A DNA stretch of 64,000 bases from contig NZ_FWXU01000019.1 in the NCBI RefSeq assembly GCF_900176345.1, positions 1-64,000 of the forward strand, written 5' to 3'. Every line of letters starts with the position of its first letter. Positions within the stretch are counted from its first letter, which is position 1. The DNA is from Rhizobium sp. RU36D (lineage in GTDB: Bacteria > Pseudomonadota > Alphaproteobacteria > Rhizobiales > Rhizobiaceae). The notes under the pieces were generated by a model. That model saw nothing but the letters and a program-made list of their open reading frames with translations. It made no database searches and had not been told where the DNA came from. Positions 46,426 through 55,099 of this stretch are shown here, piece by piece. The position numbers were made by a program, and so were the translations under genes.

Positions 46426-47469
46426 ATGAAGTACAACCAACTGGGGCGCACGGGCATGTCGGTGTCCGAGATCTGCCTGGGCACGATGACCTGGGGCAGT
46501 CAGAACAGCGAGGCCGATGCCTTCGAGCAGATGGATCACGCCGTGGAGCATGGCGTCAACTTCTTCGATACGGCAGAGCTTTATCCGACCACCCCGATCT
46601 CGCCGGAGACCTATGGCGATACCGAGCGGTTTATCGGCAACTGGTTGGCCCGCACCGGCAAACGCAAGGACATCATCCTGGCGACCAAGATCGCCGGACC
46701 CGGTCGTCCCTATATCCGCAACGGCAGCCCGATCACGGCGCAAAGCATCAAGACGGCCCTCGACGGCAGCCTGAGCCGGTTGAAGACCGATTATGTCGAT
46801 CTCTACCAGATCCACTGGCCCAACCGCGGCCATTATCATTTCCGCCAGTCCTGGACCTATGACCCCAGCCGCCAGGACAAGGCCAAGGCGCAGGCCGACA
46901 TCCTGGAAATCCTGGAAACGTTGAACGAGCTGGTGAAGGCGGGGAAAATCCGCGCCATCGGCCTCTCCAATGAAACCACCTGGGGCACGCAGAAGTATCT
47001 CACCCTGGCCGAGCAGAAGGGCCTGCCACGGGTGGCGTCCATCCAAAACGAATATAACCTGCTCTATCGCAGCCATGACCTCGACCTGGCGGAGCTATCC
47101 CATCACGAGGATGTCGGCCTGCTGGCCTATTCGCCACTCGCCGCCGGTCTGTTGTCGGGCAAATATCTCGATGGCCACAAGCCTGCCGGCTCCCGCGGTG
47201 CCATCAATGGCGATCTCGGCGGTCGCCTGCAGCCGCTGCAGGAGGCCGCGACGCGCGCTTATGTGGATCTCGCCCGTGAGCATGGGCTCGATCCCTCGCA
47301 GATGGCGCTTGCCTTCTGCCTGTCGCGTCCGTTCATGGCATCGGCCATCATCGGCGCAACGTCGATGGAGCAGTTGAAACTGAATATCGGCGCCGCCGAT
47401 ATTGCCCTGTCTGACGAGGTGCTACGCGGTATCGCAAAGATACACCGTCTCTACCCGATGCCGATCTGA
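46426..47469 (+). CDS. tas: Aldo/keto reductase, Tas-like
   Basis: A 347-residue NADPH-dependent oxidoreductase with a TIM-barrel fold. It follows E. coli Tas closely from memory: LGTMTWGSQNSEADAFEQMDHAVEHG, FFDTAELYPTTP, GNWLARTGKRKDIILATK, DYVDLYQIHWPNR and SNETTWG. The catalytic Asp, Tyr, Lys and His positions are present. Its substrate is unknown; Tas suppresses tyrosine auxotrophy in E. coli. Divergent from fabD with a 203-bp gap. Confidence 0.9.
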   Translation: MKYNQLGRTGMSVSEICLGTMTWGSQNSEADAFEQMDHAVEHGVNFFDTAELYPTTPISPETYGDTERFIGNWLARTGKRKDIILATKIAGPGRPYIRNGSPITAQSIKTALDGSLSRLKTDYVDLYQIHWPNRGHYHFRQSWTYDPSRQDKAKAQADILEILETLNELVKAGKIRAIGLSNETTWGTQKYLTLAEQKGLPRVASIQNEYNLLYRSHDLDLAELSHHEDVGLLAYSPLAAGLLSGKYLDGHKPAGSRGAINGDLGGRLQPLQEAATRAYVDLAREHGLDPSQMALAFCLSRPFMASAIIGATSMEQLKLNIGAADIALSDEVLRGIAKIHRLYPMPI

Positions 47470-47475
47470 GAAACC

Positions 47476-47504
47476 TGGCCCGCGCCTGGACAAGGTGCGG
47501 GCCA
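47476..47504 (+). terminator. Hairpin after the aldo/keto reductase gene
   Basis: An 8-bp stem, TGGCCCGC/GCGGGCCA, 7 bp after the stop. No T-run, so it is a weak terminator. The rest of the gap to 47738 holds an imperfect AT-rich inverted repeat (CGATTTAA ... TTTAATCG, 47579-47598) that may belong to the next gene's promoter. Confidence 0.5.
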
Positions 47505-47738
47505 AACGCACCATGCGGCGCGCCGCAAGACGCCATTCGACCCGGTCCTCGCGACGATCGCGGACATTGCATCAAAAACGATTTAACCTCTTTAATCGCC
47601 GCTTACCGGATCTCGCGATCGTAGTGGCGCAACAGGTGCGTCGCGCGTAGGGTGAGCCCATGAGATCCGGCATGATGGCGGACAAGGCTTCAAGCGGCGC
47701 GCAATGACTGCGAAGGCGCGTTTTCCACCGGATGGACG

Positions 47739-48626
47739 ATGGCCAGCATCAACGCCTTCTACCGCAATTCAAGCGCCTCGACATATGCATCGCAGCTGTT
47801 CAGCGGTGCCAAGACGCAAGCCCCGACAGGCACTTCACGCGATACGGCCACTCCGACCTATGTGCCTGGTGCCAGTGCCGCCGAAAAGGCAATCTCCCGG
47901 ATCATCGAGATCCTGGCGCTGGGCGGCGGAGATAGCGAGGATGCCGCCAGTGTGGACGAGAGTTTCGGCCATATCACGGCTGCACGGGGCACCAAGAACG
48001 ACGACAAGCTGACGCTGGCCGGACGTACGGTGAGCAATGTGTCGGCCGATGCGGGCGATGACACGGTGACGGTCAAGACGACCTCGGCGTCATCCATAGA
48101 TGGAGGCGATGGGGCAGACCAGATCAAGCTGGCCGCCCGCTTCATCAGCGATATCACCGGTGGCAAGGGTGACGACACCATCGAGATGTCAGGCGAGTCG
48201 ATCCTGACGGTCGATGGCGGCGCCGGCAACGACACGCTCAAGGTCGCGGCGACGACGGCGCTCGGCGTTGGTGGCGGCGAAGGCGATGACAATCTCTATC
48301 TCGAAGGCAAGCGTCTGTCCGCATCAGGTGGCACCGGCAACGACACTGTGACCTTCAACATCAAGGACAATGGCACAGCCGAATATGCCTTTGCCAAGGG
48401 CGATGGCAAGGACACAATCGCCAGCGATGGTCCGCTGAACATCAAGCTGACGGGCTACATGCCGTCCGACGTCACCGTGACGGCCAGCGACAACAAGCTG
48501 ATGCTGACCTTCAAGGGCTCGGAAGACAAGATCACTATGGATTTTGCCAAGGGCTCGCTTGGTGTGGCCAAGCCGGACTATACCTTCGCACTGGACAAGG
48601 GCGCCTTGCTGCTGAAGATAGCCTGA
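47739..48626 (+). CDS. RTX-like repeat protein
   Basis: A 295-residue acidic protein. Residues ~80-215 contain seven Asp/Gly-rich units (TKNDD, DAGDDT, GGDGADQ, GGKGDDT, GGAGNDT, GGEGDDN, GGTGNDT) spaced 18-20 residues apart. Classic RTX repeats follow each other every nine. It should form a calcium-binding beta-solenoid. No N-terminal signal peptide. The C-terminal ~80 residues (LMLTFKGSEDKITMDF, TFALDKGALLLKIA) could carry a type I secretion signal, but no ABC/HlyD genes are nearby. Start ATG 47739. Function unknown; a secreted or surface protein is likely. Confidence 0.75.
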   Translation: MASINAFYRNSSASTYASQLFSGAKTQAPTGTSRDTATPTYVPGASAAEKAISRIIEILALGGGDSEDAASVDESFGHITAARGTKNDDKLTLAGRTVSNVSADAGDDTVTVKTTSASSIDGGDGADQIKLAARFISDITGGKGDDTIEMSGESILTVDGGAGNDTLKVAATTALGVGGGEGDDNLYLEGKRLSASGGTGNDTVTFNIKDNGTAEYAFAKGDGKDTIASDGPLNIKLTGYMPSDVTVTASDNKLMLTFKGSEDKITMDFAKGSLGVAKPDYTFALDKGALLLKIA

Positions 48627-48798
48627 TACTGCTCCTCTGCGCACGCTGGCGCCCGTTCGTCGCCGCCGACCAAGGCGGCGGAGTGCGACTGCGTGAATAG
48701 GCCTATTGCCCCTTCACGTTCCACCGGTCCGAATGCTTGCCGCCTCCGGCAAAGCTGTGAAAACAATAATATCGATTGAAACATCGCGGCGCAAATCT

Positions 48799-48826
48799 CC
48801 ACATATTGCGTCGCAACAATACGTGG
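48799..48826. promoter_or_regulatory. Nested palindrome upstream of the 57-codon gene
   Basis: CCACATATTG (48799-48808) and CAATACGTGG (48817-48826) are reverse complements except at one position. The centre holds TTGCG-T-CGCAA (48806-48816), a perfect 11-bp palindrome. It lies 55 bp before the ATG at 48881. Operator or promoter element is an inference; the rest of 48627-48798 shows nothing firm. Confidence 0.45.
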
Positions 48827-48880
48827 AATAGTGCGTTTAGGGACAGTTTTTCAACCCTGGTTCTTCTTGAGGAGAGATAG

Positions 48881-49054
48881 ATGACCACGGCATTTCCCAT
48901 GCGCGGCGACGACGCCAAGACCAAGCTGCTGAGCCACCTGGCGCAGTATAACCTCATCCCGCCGCAGAACTGCGTGATCACCTTCCACGAACTCCACGCA
49001 ATCGTGTCCTCCCAGCACTCCACGGCGCTGGGATCGGCGCGGACGGCCTGGTAA
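48881..49054 (+). CDS. Small protein of 57 residues, unknown
   Basis: An unannotated short gene. It has a strong ribosome-binding site (GAGGAGA, 8-9 bases before the ATG), rhizobial codon use and a strong terminator 14 bp after the TAA. The product begins MTTAFPMRGDDAKTKLLSHL and ends in STALGSARTAW. It includes PPQNCVITFHELHAIVSSQH, with one Cys and several His. No membrane helix or signal peptide. I do not recognise the family. The own terminator and the upstream palindrome argue that it is a real, separately regulated gene. Confidence 0.65.
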   Translation: MTTAFPMRGDDAKTKLLSHLAQYNLIPPQNCVITFHELHAIVSSQHSTALGSARTAW

Positions 49055-49068
49055 CGAGCGATTGATCC

Positions 49069-49104
49069 GGTTCTGCCAGCGCGCCACTGGCTGGCAGAAC
49101 CTTT
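49069..49104 (+). terminator. Terminator of the 57-codon gene
   Basis: A perfect 12-bp stem, GGTTCTGCCAGC/GCTGGCAGAACC (49069-49080 with 49090-49101), 9-nt loop, followed by TTT. It lies just past the small gene. Confidence 0.8.
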
Positions 49105-49237
49105 CGTCGGCTGAGCGTGCGTATCGTCAACGAAATTTTGAACAGCAGTGATCTATCAATCCACCTGAAGCGTCCCGACTTTAAGCAGGAAAAAATCGGG
49201 TTAACGGGCTCAGCGGGCCTCAACAACGGGGATTCTC

Positions 49238-50170
49238 TTGGATTACATTCTGGTGGCCGGCGGTCTCGTGGGACTTTACTTCGGGGCGGAATGGCTTTTG
49301 CGCGGCGCCATCGCGCTCGCACAGAAATTGGCGCTTCCCACATTGATCGTATCACTTGTCATCGTCGGCTTTGGCACGTCCATGCCGGAACTGCTCGTGT
49401 CAGTGCGTGCCGCATTGTCTGGGTCGTCGGACATTGCGCTCGGTAACGTGGTGGGATCGAACACCGCCAACATCCTGCTGATCATCGGAGCTTGCGCGAT
49501 GATCTTTCCGATCACCCACTGGGACAAGAGCGTCAAGCGCGACACATATGTGATGATCGCGGCCGCCGTGGTGCTGCTTGGCCTTGTCCAGCTGCCCGAG
49601 ATTGGACGGCTGGCGGGAATTGCCATGGTTGCAGGCATTTTTGCCTACCTAGCTTACGCCTACATGCAAGGGAAGGGTAGTGTCGAAGCGACCGAAGATG
49701 CCGACGTAAAGCATGAGACCCTGAGTGGCGCCATGATGGCGGGCCTGATTCTCGGCGGTTTGGTCACCTTGTTCATTGGCGCGGAACTGCTTGTGCGCGG
49801 CGCGACCAGCCTTGCCCGAGATTTCGGTGTGTCCGAAGCGGTCATCGGCCTGACCGTGGTTGCGGTGGGAACCTCGCTGCCAGAACTCGCAACCGGCATC
49901 ATGTCGGCCTTGCGCAAGCATTCCGACATCATGATCGGCAACATCGTCGGATCGAACATCTTCAACATCCTGTTCATCCTTGGCATAACCGCAGTCATTC
50001 AGCCGATCACAGTCGACCCGCGCTTCGGCAGTTTCGACGTGCCGGTCATGGTGGCAGTGACGATCGGCTTCGCTGTTTTGCTGCTGGCGCATCTCGGCAT
50101 CCGAAGGCTGACGGCAGCTGCCATGCTGGTGGCCTATGTTGGTTACACCTTCGCCCTCGTCCAGGTGTAG
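49238..50170 (+). CDS. Calcium/sodium antiporter
   Basis: A 310-residue inner-membrane cation:proton or sodium exchanger of the CaCA superfamily (YrbG-like). The two alpha repeats are clear: VGFGTSMPELLVSVRAAL...ALGNVVGSNTANILL and VAVGTSLPELATGIMSAL...MIGNIVGSNIFNILF, each with the ion-binding glutamate. Ten helices. The start is TTG at 49238 with GGGGA upstream; no ATG fits. It lies downstream of the 57-codon gene but is separated by its terminator. Confidence 0.92.
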   Translation: MDYILVAGGLVGLYFGAEWLLRGAIALAQKLALPTLIVSLVIVGFGTSMPELLVSVRAALSGSSDIALGNVVGSNTANILLIIGACAMIFPITHWDKSVKRDTYVMIAAAVVLLGLVQLPEIGRLAGIAMVAGIFAYLAYAYMQGKGSVEATEDADVKHETLSGAMMAGLILGGLVTLFIGAELLVRGATSLARDFGVSEAVIGLTVVAVGTSLPELATGIMSALRKHSDIMIGNIVGSNIFNILFILGITAVIQPITVDPRFGSFDVPVMVAVTIGFAVLLLAHLGIRRLTAAAMLVAYVGYTFALVQV

Positions 50171-50481
50171 GAACGGCCTTACGGCATCAACCCAATCAGC
50201 GGGACCGCATGGCACAAAATGCCGTGCGGCCCTTGCCTTCCCGGGGAAAATGCGTATAAGCGCGGCTGTTCACAACGCCCGGTCTTATGGCTGGTGGCTG
50301 AACGGAGGGCTGGCTTTCTTGAAAAGCCGCAGGGACCGCAGGGTTTCCGGCCTCCCGTGTCTCCGCTCTCGACCGTCTCGATACAACAGCTTTTCTTGCC
50401 TTGGTTCATCCAAACAGGAGCAGTCGTTGAGGCTTAGCGCCGTGCCCGGGTAATGACAACAGCAAGAAAGGCAAAGCTATC
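50171..50481 (+). promoter_or_regulatory. rpsF promoter and long leader
   Basis: A promoter CTTGCC (50232-50237), 17 bp, TATAAG (50255-50260) fits the alphaproteobacterial housekeeping pattern. It implies a leader of about 215 nt before rpsF, long enough for structure. Segments such as GGACCGCAGGGTTTCCGG and GGCCTCC could pair. An S6:S18-binding autoregulatory leader is possible, but I cannot confirm the motif. Confidence 0.55.
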
Positions 50482-50940
50482 ATGGCTCTTTACGAACATG
50501 TATTCCTTGCCCGGCAGGATATGTCCGCACAGCAGGTGGACGCGCTTGTAGAACAGTACAAGGGTGTCCTCGAAGCGAATGGCGGCAAGGTCGGGCGCGT
50601 AGAAAACTGGGGCTTGAAGTCCCTCACCTACCGCATCAAGAAGAACCGCAAGGCTCACTACGCTCTCATGGACATCGACGCTCCGGCGGCTGCCGTTCAT
50701 GAAATGGAGCGCCAGATGCGCATCAACGAAGACATCCTTCGTTACATGACCATCGCTGTGGAAGCCCACGAAGAAGGTCCGTCTGCAATGATGCAGAAGC
50801 GCGACCGTGACGACCGTCCGCGTCGTGATGGCGACGACCGTCCGCCGCGCCGCGAGTTCGGTGACCGTCCGCCGCGCCGTGACGGCGACTTCCAGCGGGC
50901 CCCGCGCCCGGACCGCGCTCCGCGCGAAGACCGGATCTGA
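50482..50940 (+). CDS. rpsF: 30S ribosomal protein S6
   Basis: A 152-residue S6 protein that pairs with S18 on the 30S platform. The first ~100 residues are the standard fold ([48 protein letters not shown]). The remaining ~45 residues form a low-complexity Arg/Asp/Pro tail with repeats like DDRPRRDG and GDRPPRRD. Such tails are common in rhizobial S6. rpsR starts 12 bp downstream with GAGGAG between. Confidence 0.97.
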   Translation: MALYEHVFLARQDMSAQQVDALVEQYKGVLEANGGKVGRVENWGLKSLTYRIKKNRKAHYALMDIDAPAAAVHEMERQMRINEDILRYMTIAVEAHEEGPSAMMQKRDRDDRPRRDGDDRPPRREFGDRPPRRDGDFQRAPRPDRAPREDRI

Positions 50941-50952
50941 GGAGAATAGACC

Positions 50953-51201
50953 ATGGCTGAAGTTTCTTCCGCTCCCGCACGCCGCCCGTTCCACCGTCGC
51001 CGCAAGACCTGCCCCTTCTCGGGCGCAAACGCTCCGCGGATCGACTACAAGGACGTTCGCCTCCTGCAGCGCTACATTTCCGAGCGTGGCAAGATCGTTC
51101 CTTCGCGCATCACTGCCGTTTCGCAGAAGAAGCAGCGCGAACTGGCACAGGCCATCAAGCGCGCCCGCTTCCTGGGCCTGCTGCCCTACGTTCTGTCCTG
51201 A
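50953..51201 (+). CDS. rpsR: 30S ribosomal protein S18
   Basis: An 82-residue S18 protein. The central [19 protein letters not shown] and [38 protein letters not shown] segments are typical. It lies 12 bp after rpsF in the same transcript and is followed by a strong terminator. Confidence 0.97.
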   Translation: MAEVSSAPARRPFHRRRKTCPFSGANAPRIDYKDVRLLQRYISERGKIVPSRITAVSQKKQRELAQAIKRARFLGLLPYVLS

Positions 51202-51210
51202 TTGCTTTCG

Positions 51211-51236
51211 AACCGGCGGCTTCGGCCGCCGGTTTC
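51211..51236 (+). terminator. Terminator after rpsR
   Basis: A perfect 10-bp stem, AACCGGCGGC/GCCGCCGGTT, closed by a stable TTCG tetraloop, followed by TTTCTG (51211-51234 for the hairpin). 9 bp after the stop. Confidence 0.85.
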
Positions 51237-51362
51237 TGACATCCCCCTTCCGCGTTGGGCGCGGATCGGTTCTCTAAAACATGCGCATTTCCAGTGAATG
51301 CCCACAAAACCCATGTTGGGGATCGGATGATCCTCTAACTGCTCGATAGCAGGACAGCGAAC

Positions 51363-52346
51363 GTGAAACAAATGAACGCGAAATTGCTGCTGACCGGCAT
51401 CTTGGCTGGTATCACCTCAGCGCTCCTGGCGCTGGGTGCGAGCGTTCAGCCATCCTTTGCCTTCATGCTCTACGCCGCGTCAGCTCTTCCCGTTCTGATC
51501 GCTGGCATGGGCTGGGGAAACATCACGGCCATCGTGGCGATCGGCACGGCGGCGGTGGTCGGCGCTGTCGGGGTATCTCCCGCCTTTGCCGGAACGCTGG
51601 CGATCTTCACGCTGCTGCCGGCTGGCTGGATCAGCCATCTTGCCAATCTTGCGCGTCCGGCCAAGGAATTGGGCGGCCCGGACGGGCTGATGGCCTGGTA
51701 TCCGCTGTCCGACATCCTGTTTCATCTGTGCTGCGTCATTTCGATTGCCGTCATCATCCTCGGCGCAATTATCGGCTACGGCCCTGAATTCGTCGAGCAG
51801 TACATCAAGATCATCACCGAATCGCTGAGCCAGCAGCAGCCGACCCCGGCGATCGACATGGCGGTGCTGGAAGAATCGGCGCGCATGATGCTCACCATGC
51901 TGCCGATCGTTCAGGGCGGCATGTGGGTGATCATGCTGTTCTCGGCCTATTATTTTGCCACGCGCATCGTATCGGCATCCGGCCATGCGCTTCGCCCGCG
52001 CGAGGACATGCCGTCTGCGCTGCGCATGAACCGCAATTCGGTCTTCGTTTTTCTCGGCGCGATCCTGCTTGCCTTTGCCGGCGGCGTGCCGGGGCTGATT
52101 GGCGCAGTCGTCTGCGGCACCTTCGGCGCGGGTTTCCTGCTGGCCGGGTTTGCATCGCTGCACCTGCGCTCGCGCGGCAAGGACTGGCGGCTGCCGGCGC
52201 TGATCCTCGCTTACATCTCCTGCATCTTCCTGTTGCCGGCGATGATCGTTCTCATCCTCGGTATCGCCGACACAAGGCGGACCGTTGCCCTGACACCGGC
52301 GGCCGGCAAGGCTGCCCCACCCAATGACAAACAAGACCAGAACTGA
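51363..52346 (+). CDS. DUF2232 membrane protein
   Basis: A 327-residue polytopic membrane protein with about eight helices, found between rpsR and rplI in many alphaproteobacteria. Typical segments are LLTGILAGITSALLALG, LPVLIAGMGWGNITAIVA and AGWISHLANLARPA. The function is unknown; the family is DUF2232 by position and sequence feel. The start is GTG at 51363, or ATG three codons later. rplI starts 15 bp after its stop with AAAGGA between, so they are cotranscribed. Confidence 0.85.
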   Translation: MKQMNAKLLLTGILAGITSALLALGASVQPSFAFMLYAASALPVLIAGMGWGNITAIVAIGTAAVVGAVGVSPAFAGTLAIFTLLPAGWISHLANLARPAKELGGPDGLMAWYPLSDILFHLCCVISIAVIILGAIIGYGPEFVEQYIKIITESLSQQQPTPAIDMAVLEESARMMLTMLPIVQGGMWVIMLFSAYYFATRIVSASGHALRPREDMPSALRMNRNSVFVFLGAILLAFAGGVPGLIGAVVCGTFGAGFLLAGFASLHLRSRGKDWRLPALILAYISCIFLLPAMIVLILGIADTRRTVALTPAAGKAAPPNDKQDQN

Positions 52347-52361
52347 AAGGACGTAACGACA

Positions 52362-52937
52362 ATGCAAGTCATTCTTCTCGAACGCATCGCCAAGCTCGGC
52401 CAGATGGGCGAAACCGTCAAGGTTCGCGACGGCTTTGCCCGTAACTACCTGCTGCCGCTCGGCAAGGCACTGCGCGCCAACGAAGCCAACAAGAAGCGCT
52501 TCGAATCCGAGCGTGCGACGCTCGAAGCCCGCAACCTCGAGCGCAAGTCGGAAGCCCAGAAGGTTGCCGACGCCCTGGAAGGCAAGTCCTTCATCGTCGT
52601 GCGTTCGGCTGGCGAAACCGGCCAGCTCTACGGTTCGGTCGCTGCTCGTGACGTGGCCGAGATCCTGGCTGCCGAAGGCTTCAACGTCGGCCGCAACCAG
52701 GTCGAGCTGAACACCCCGATCAAGGCCATCGGCCTGCACAAGGTCACGCTGCACCTGCATGCCGAAGTTGAACTCGCCATCGAATTGAACGTTGCCCGTT
52801 CGTCCGAAGAAGCAGAGCGCCAGGCCAAGGGTGAAAACCTCACCTCCGCCGAAGCCATCTACGGCGTTGACGAAGACGCCCTTCGTCCGGAAGACTTCTT
52901 CGATCCGGACGCAGACCGCGACCTCGAAGACGAATAA
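52362..52937 (+). CDS. rplI: 50S ribosomal protein L9
   Basis: A 191-residue L9 with the N-terminal rRNA-binding domain ([38 protein letters not shown]), the long connecting helix and the C-terminal domain. The acidic tail ([22 protein letters not shown]) makes it longer than the ~150-residue E. coli protein, as is usual in rhizobia. Followed by a strong terminator. Confidence 0.97.
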   Translation: MQVILLERIAKLGQMGETVKVRDGFARNYLLPLGKALRANEANKKRFESERATLEARNLERKSEAQKVADALEGKSFIVVRSAGETGQLYGSVAARDVAEILAAEGFNVGRNQVELNTPIKAIGLHKVTLHLHAEVELAIELNVARSSEEAERQAKGENLTSAEAIYGVDEDALRPEDFFDPDADRDLEDE

Positions 52938-53276
52938 GACTCAAGGGATTCCTATCCCAGAGGACAACGCCCGGAGCAATCCGGGCGTTTTTCGTTTGCG
53001 GGATGGCGATCAGGTGAGTCGGGACCGCCGCGATGAATCCTGTCCCGGATTCAACGCCTTGTCGGCGATGTCTCATGAGCGGCTTCCGACTTGGCGCCGA
53101 CCGCAACTGTCAAATGATTTTGTTGAATTCAGCCACATTGGCAGGCTATCGGATATTCAGCCTGTGAATCACTGTGTGAATCACGTCTGCCGCTGGCCTT
53201 GCGTGGTAGCAGGCGCCAACCTGTGGCATCTGGCACGGACGAATTGCCAAGGCTATAATTGATTGGAAAAGACCAG
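52938..53276 (+). promoter_or_regulatory. rplI-dnaB intergenic region with tandem palindromes
   Basis: A 339-bp gap. It starts with the rplI terminator. At 53163-53184 the decamer TGTGAATCAC occurs twice, 12 bp apart; each contains the palindrome GTGA-A-TCAC, suggesting a dimeric regulator site. TATAAT at 53254-53259 is a possible dnaB -10, with a poor -35 (TGGCAC). No further gene is seen. Confidence 0.45.
52966..52993 (+). terminator. Terminator after rplI
   Basis: A 9-bp stem, AACGCCCGG/CCGGGCGTT (52966-52974 with 52981-52989), followed by TTTT. 28 bp after the stop. Confidence 0.88.
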
Positions 53277-54776
53277 ATGAGCGATGCATTGCGAAAGATT
53301 GCTCCGGCGAAGCCGGCGGCAGACACCCTTTACCGCGAGGCGCCGAACAATATTGAGGCCGAGCAGGCCCTGCTGGGCGCCATTCTCGTCAACAACGACG
53401 CCTATTACCGCGTTTCCGACTTCCTGAAGCCGGCGCATCTCTATGAACCGCTGCATCGGAAGATCTTCGAGGTCGCCTCCGACATCATCCGCATGGGCAA
53501 GACGGCCAATCCCGTCACCATCAAGAACTTCCTGCCGGCCGATGCCAAGGTCGGCGAAATGACCGTGCCGCAATACCTAGCGCGCCTTGCCGCCGAGGCC
53601 GTTTCGATCATCAATGCCGAGGATTACGGTCGTGCGATCTATGATCTGGCGCTGCGCCGTGCGCTGATCCAGATTGGCGAGGACGTCGTCAATATTGCTT
53701 ATGACGCGCCGCTCGACATGCCGCCGCAGGCGCAGATCGAGGATACCGAACGCCGGCTGTTCGAACTGGCCGAAAACGGCCGCTACGATGGCGGCTTCCA
53801 GTCGTTCAACGATGCCGTGGCGCTGGCCATCGACATGGCGGGTGCGGCCTTCGAGCGTGATGGCCACCTCTCCGGCATCTCGACGGGCATCCACTCGCTC
53901 GATTCGAAGATGGGTGGCCTGCAGCGCTCCGACTTGATCGTGCTCGCCGGACGCCCGGGTATGGGTAAGACCTCGCTTGCGACGAACATCGCTTATAACA
54001 TCGCCGCTGCCTATGAGCCGGAGGTGATGCCTGATGGTTCGTTCAAGGCCAAGAATGGCGGCGTGGTCGGCTTCTACTCACTCGAAATGTCGTCCGAACA
54101 GCTCGCCACCCGTATCATTTCCGAGCAGACCGAAGTCTCCTCCTCCAAGATCCGCCGTGGTGACATCACAGAGGCTGATTTCGAGAAGCTGGTGGCCTGC
54201 AGCCAGATGATGCAGAAGGTGCCGCTCTATATCGACCAGACCGGTGGTATCTCGATTGCCCAGCTGTCTGCCCGCGCCCGCCGGCTGAAGCGCCAGCGCG
54301 GTCTCGACGTGCTGGTGGTCGACTACGTGCAGCTGATGACCGGATCCGGCAAGGGCGGCGAAAACCGCGTGCAGGAAATCACCCAGATTACGACGGGCCT
54401 GAAGGCGCTGGGTAAGGAACTCAACGTCCCGATCATCGCGCTGTCGCAGCTGTCGCGTGCGGTCGAAAGCCGTGACGACAAGCGTCCGCAACTATCCGAC
54501 CTTCGCGAATCCGGTTCGATCGAGCAGGACGCCGACGTGGTGCTTTTCGTGTTCCGCGAGGAATATTACGTCAAGAACTCCGAGCCACGCGATCCCGCCG
54601 ATCCGAAATATCCGGAATGGGAAGCGCTGATGGACAAGGTCAAGGGCACGGCAGACGTGATCATCGCCAAGCAGCGCCACGGACCGACGGGCACGGTCAA
54701 GCTCGCCTTCCAGGCCGAGTTTACCCGTTTCGCCGACCTGGCCGATCCGAGCTTCACCCAATACGAAGAACCTTGA
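53277..54776 (+). CDS. dnaB: Replicative DNA helicase DnaB
   Basis: A 499-residue hexameric helicase that unwinds DNA at the fork. The N-terminal domain (PNNIEAEQALLGAILVNNDAYY) and C-terminal RecA-like domain are complete. Walker A is GRPGMGKT (225-232), Walker B DVLVVDYVQLM, with the SRAVESRDDKRPQLSDLRESG arginine-finger region. ATG 53277 gives the standard start; an in-frame ATG at 53259 would add six residues. Convergent with azlD. Confidence 0.97.
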   Translation: MSDALRKIAPAKPAADTLYREAPNNIEAEQALLGAILVNNDAYYRVSDFLKPAHLYEPLHRKIFEVASDIIRMGKTANPVTIKNFLPADAKVGEMTVPQYLARLAAEAVSIINAEDYGRAIYDLALRRALIQIGEDVVNIAYDAPLDMPPQAQIEDTERRLFELAENGRYDGGFQSFNDAVALAIDMAGAAFERDGHLSGISTGIHSLDSKMGGLQRSDLIVLAGRPGMGKTSLATNIAYNIAAAYEPEVMPDGSFKAKNGGVVGFYSLEMSSEQLATRIISEQTEVSSSKIRRGDITEADFEKLVACSQMMQKVPLYIDQTGGISIAQLSARARRLKRQRGLDVLVVDYVQLMTGSGKGGENRVQEITQITTGLKALGKELNVPIIALSQLSRAVESRDDKRPQLSDLRESGSIEQDADVVLFVFREEYYVKNSEPRDPADPKYPEWEALMDKVKGTADVIIAKQRHGPTGTVKLAFQAEFTRFADLADPSFTQYEEP

Positions 54777-54796
54777 GGCCAAGGGTTTCTAGGCCC

Positions 54797-55099
54797 TCAG
54801 AAGCCCAGGGCACGCAGTGAGGCGACAACAACGACGCCCGCTGCCGCCGCCGGCAAGAGCGATAGCCGCACGGACGCGAGCGCCACGACGGCGCAGCCAG
54901 TCGTCTCCGCCCAGCCGGTGGCGAGCGCGGTCGGCGTCACCACCGCCATCAGAACGGCAGGCGGCACCGCCTGCAACGCCTTTTCCAGGCGCGGCGACAA
55001 GCCCAGGCGATTGATGAGCAAGGCACCCGACAGACGGGTGAAGACGGTCGCGGCCATCATCGCCAGGATGGCGGCAAGGGTTGCCGGATCGATCGTCAT
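54797..55099 (-). CDS. azlD: AzlD family branched-chain amino acid exporter subunit
   Basis: A 100-residue protein with three to four helices (AILAMMAATVFTRLSGALL, VPPAVLMAVVTPTALA). With AzlC it exports branched-chain amino acids, by analogy with Bacillus AzlCD and E. coli YgaZH. The ATG at 55099 overlaps the azlC stop by four bases. Last gene of the AraC-azlC-azlD unit. Confidence 0.88.
   Translation of the reverse strand: MTIDPATLAAILAMMAATVFTRLSGALLINRLGLSPRLEKALQAVPPAVLMAVVTPTALATGWAETTGCAVVALASVRLSLLPAAAAGVVVVASLRALGF

Noticed and set aside
53231-53247. Sigma-54-like element TGGCACG...TTGC before dnaB
   Set aside because: The gap between the GG and GC elements is two bases too long for the -24/-12 geometry, and dnaB is a housekeeping gene.
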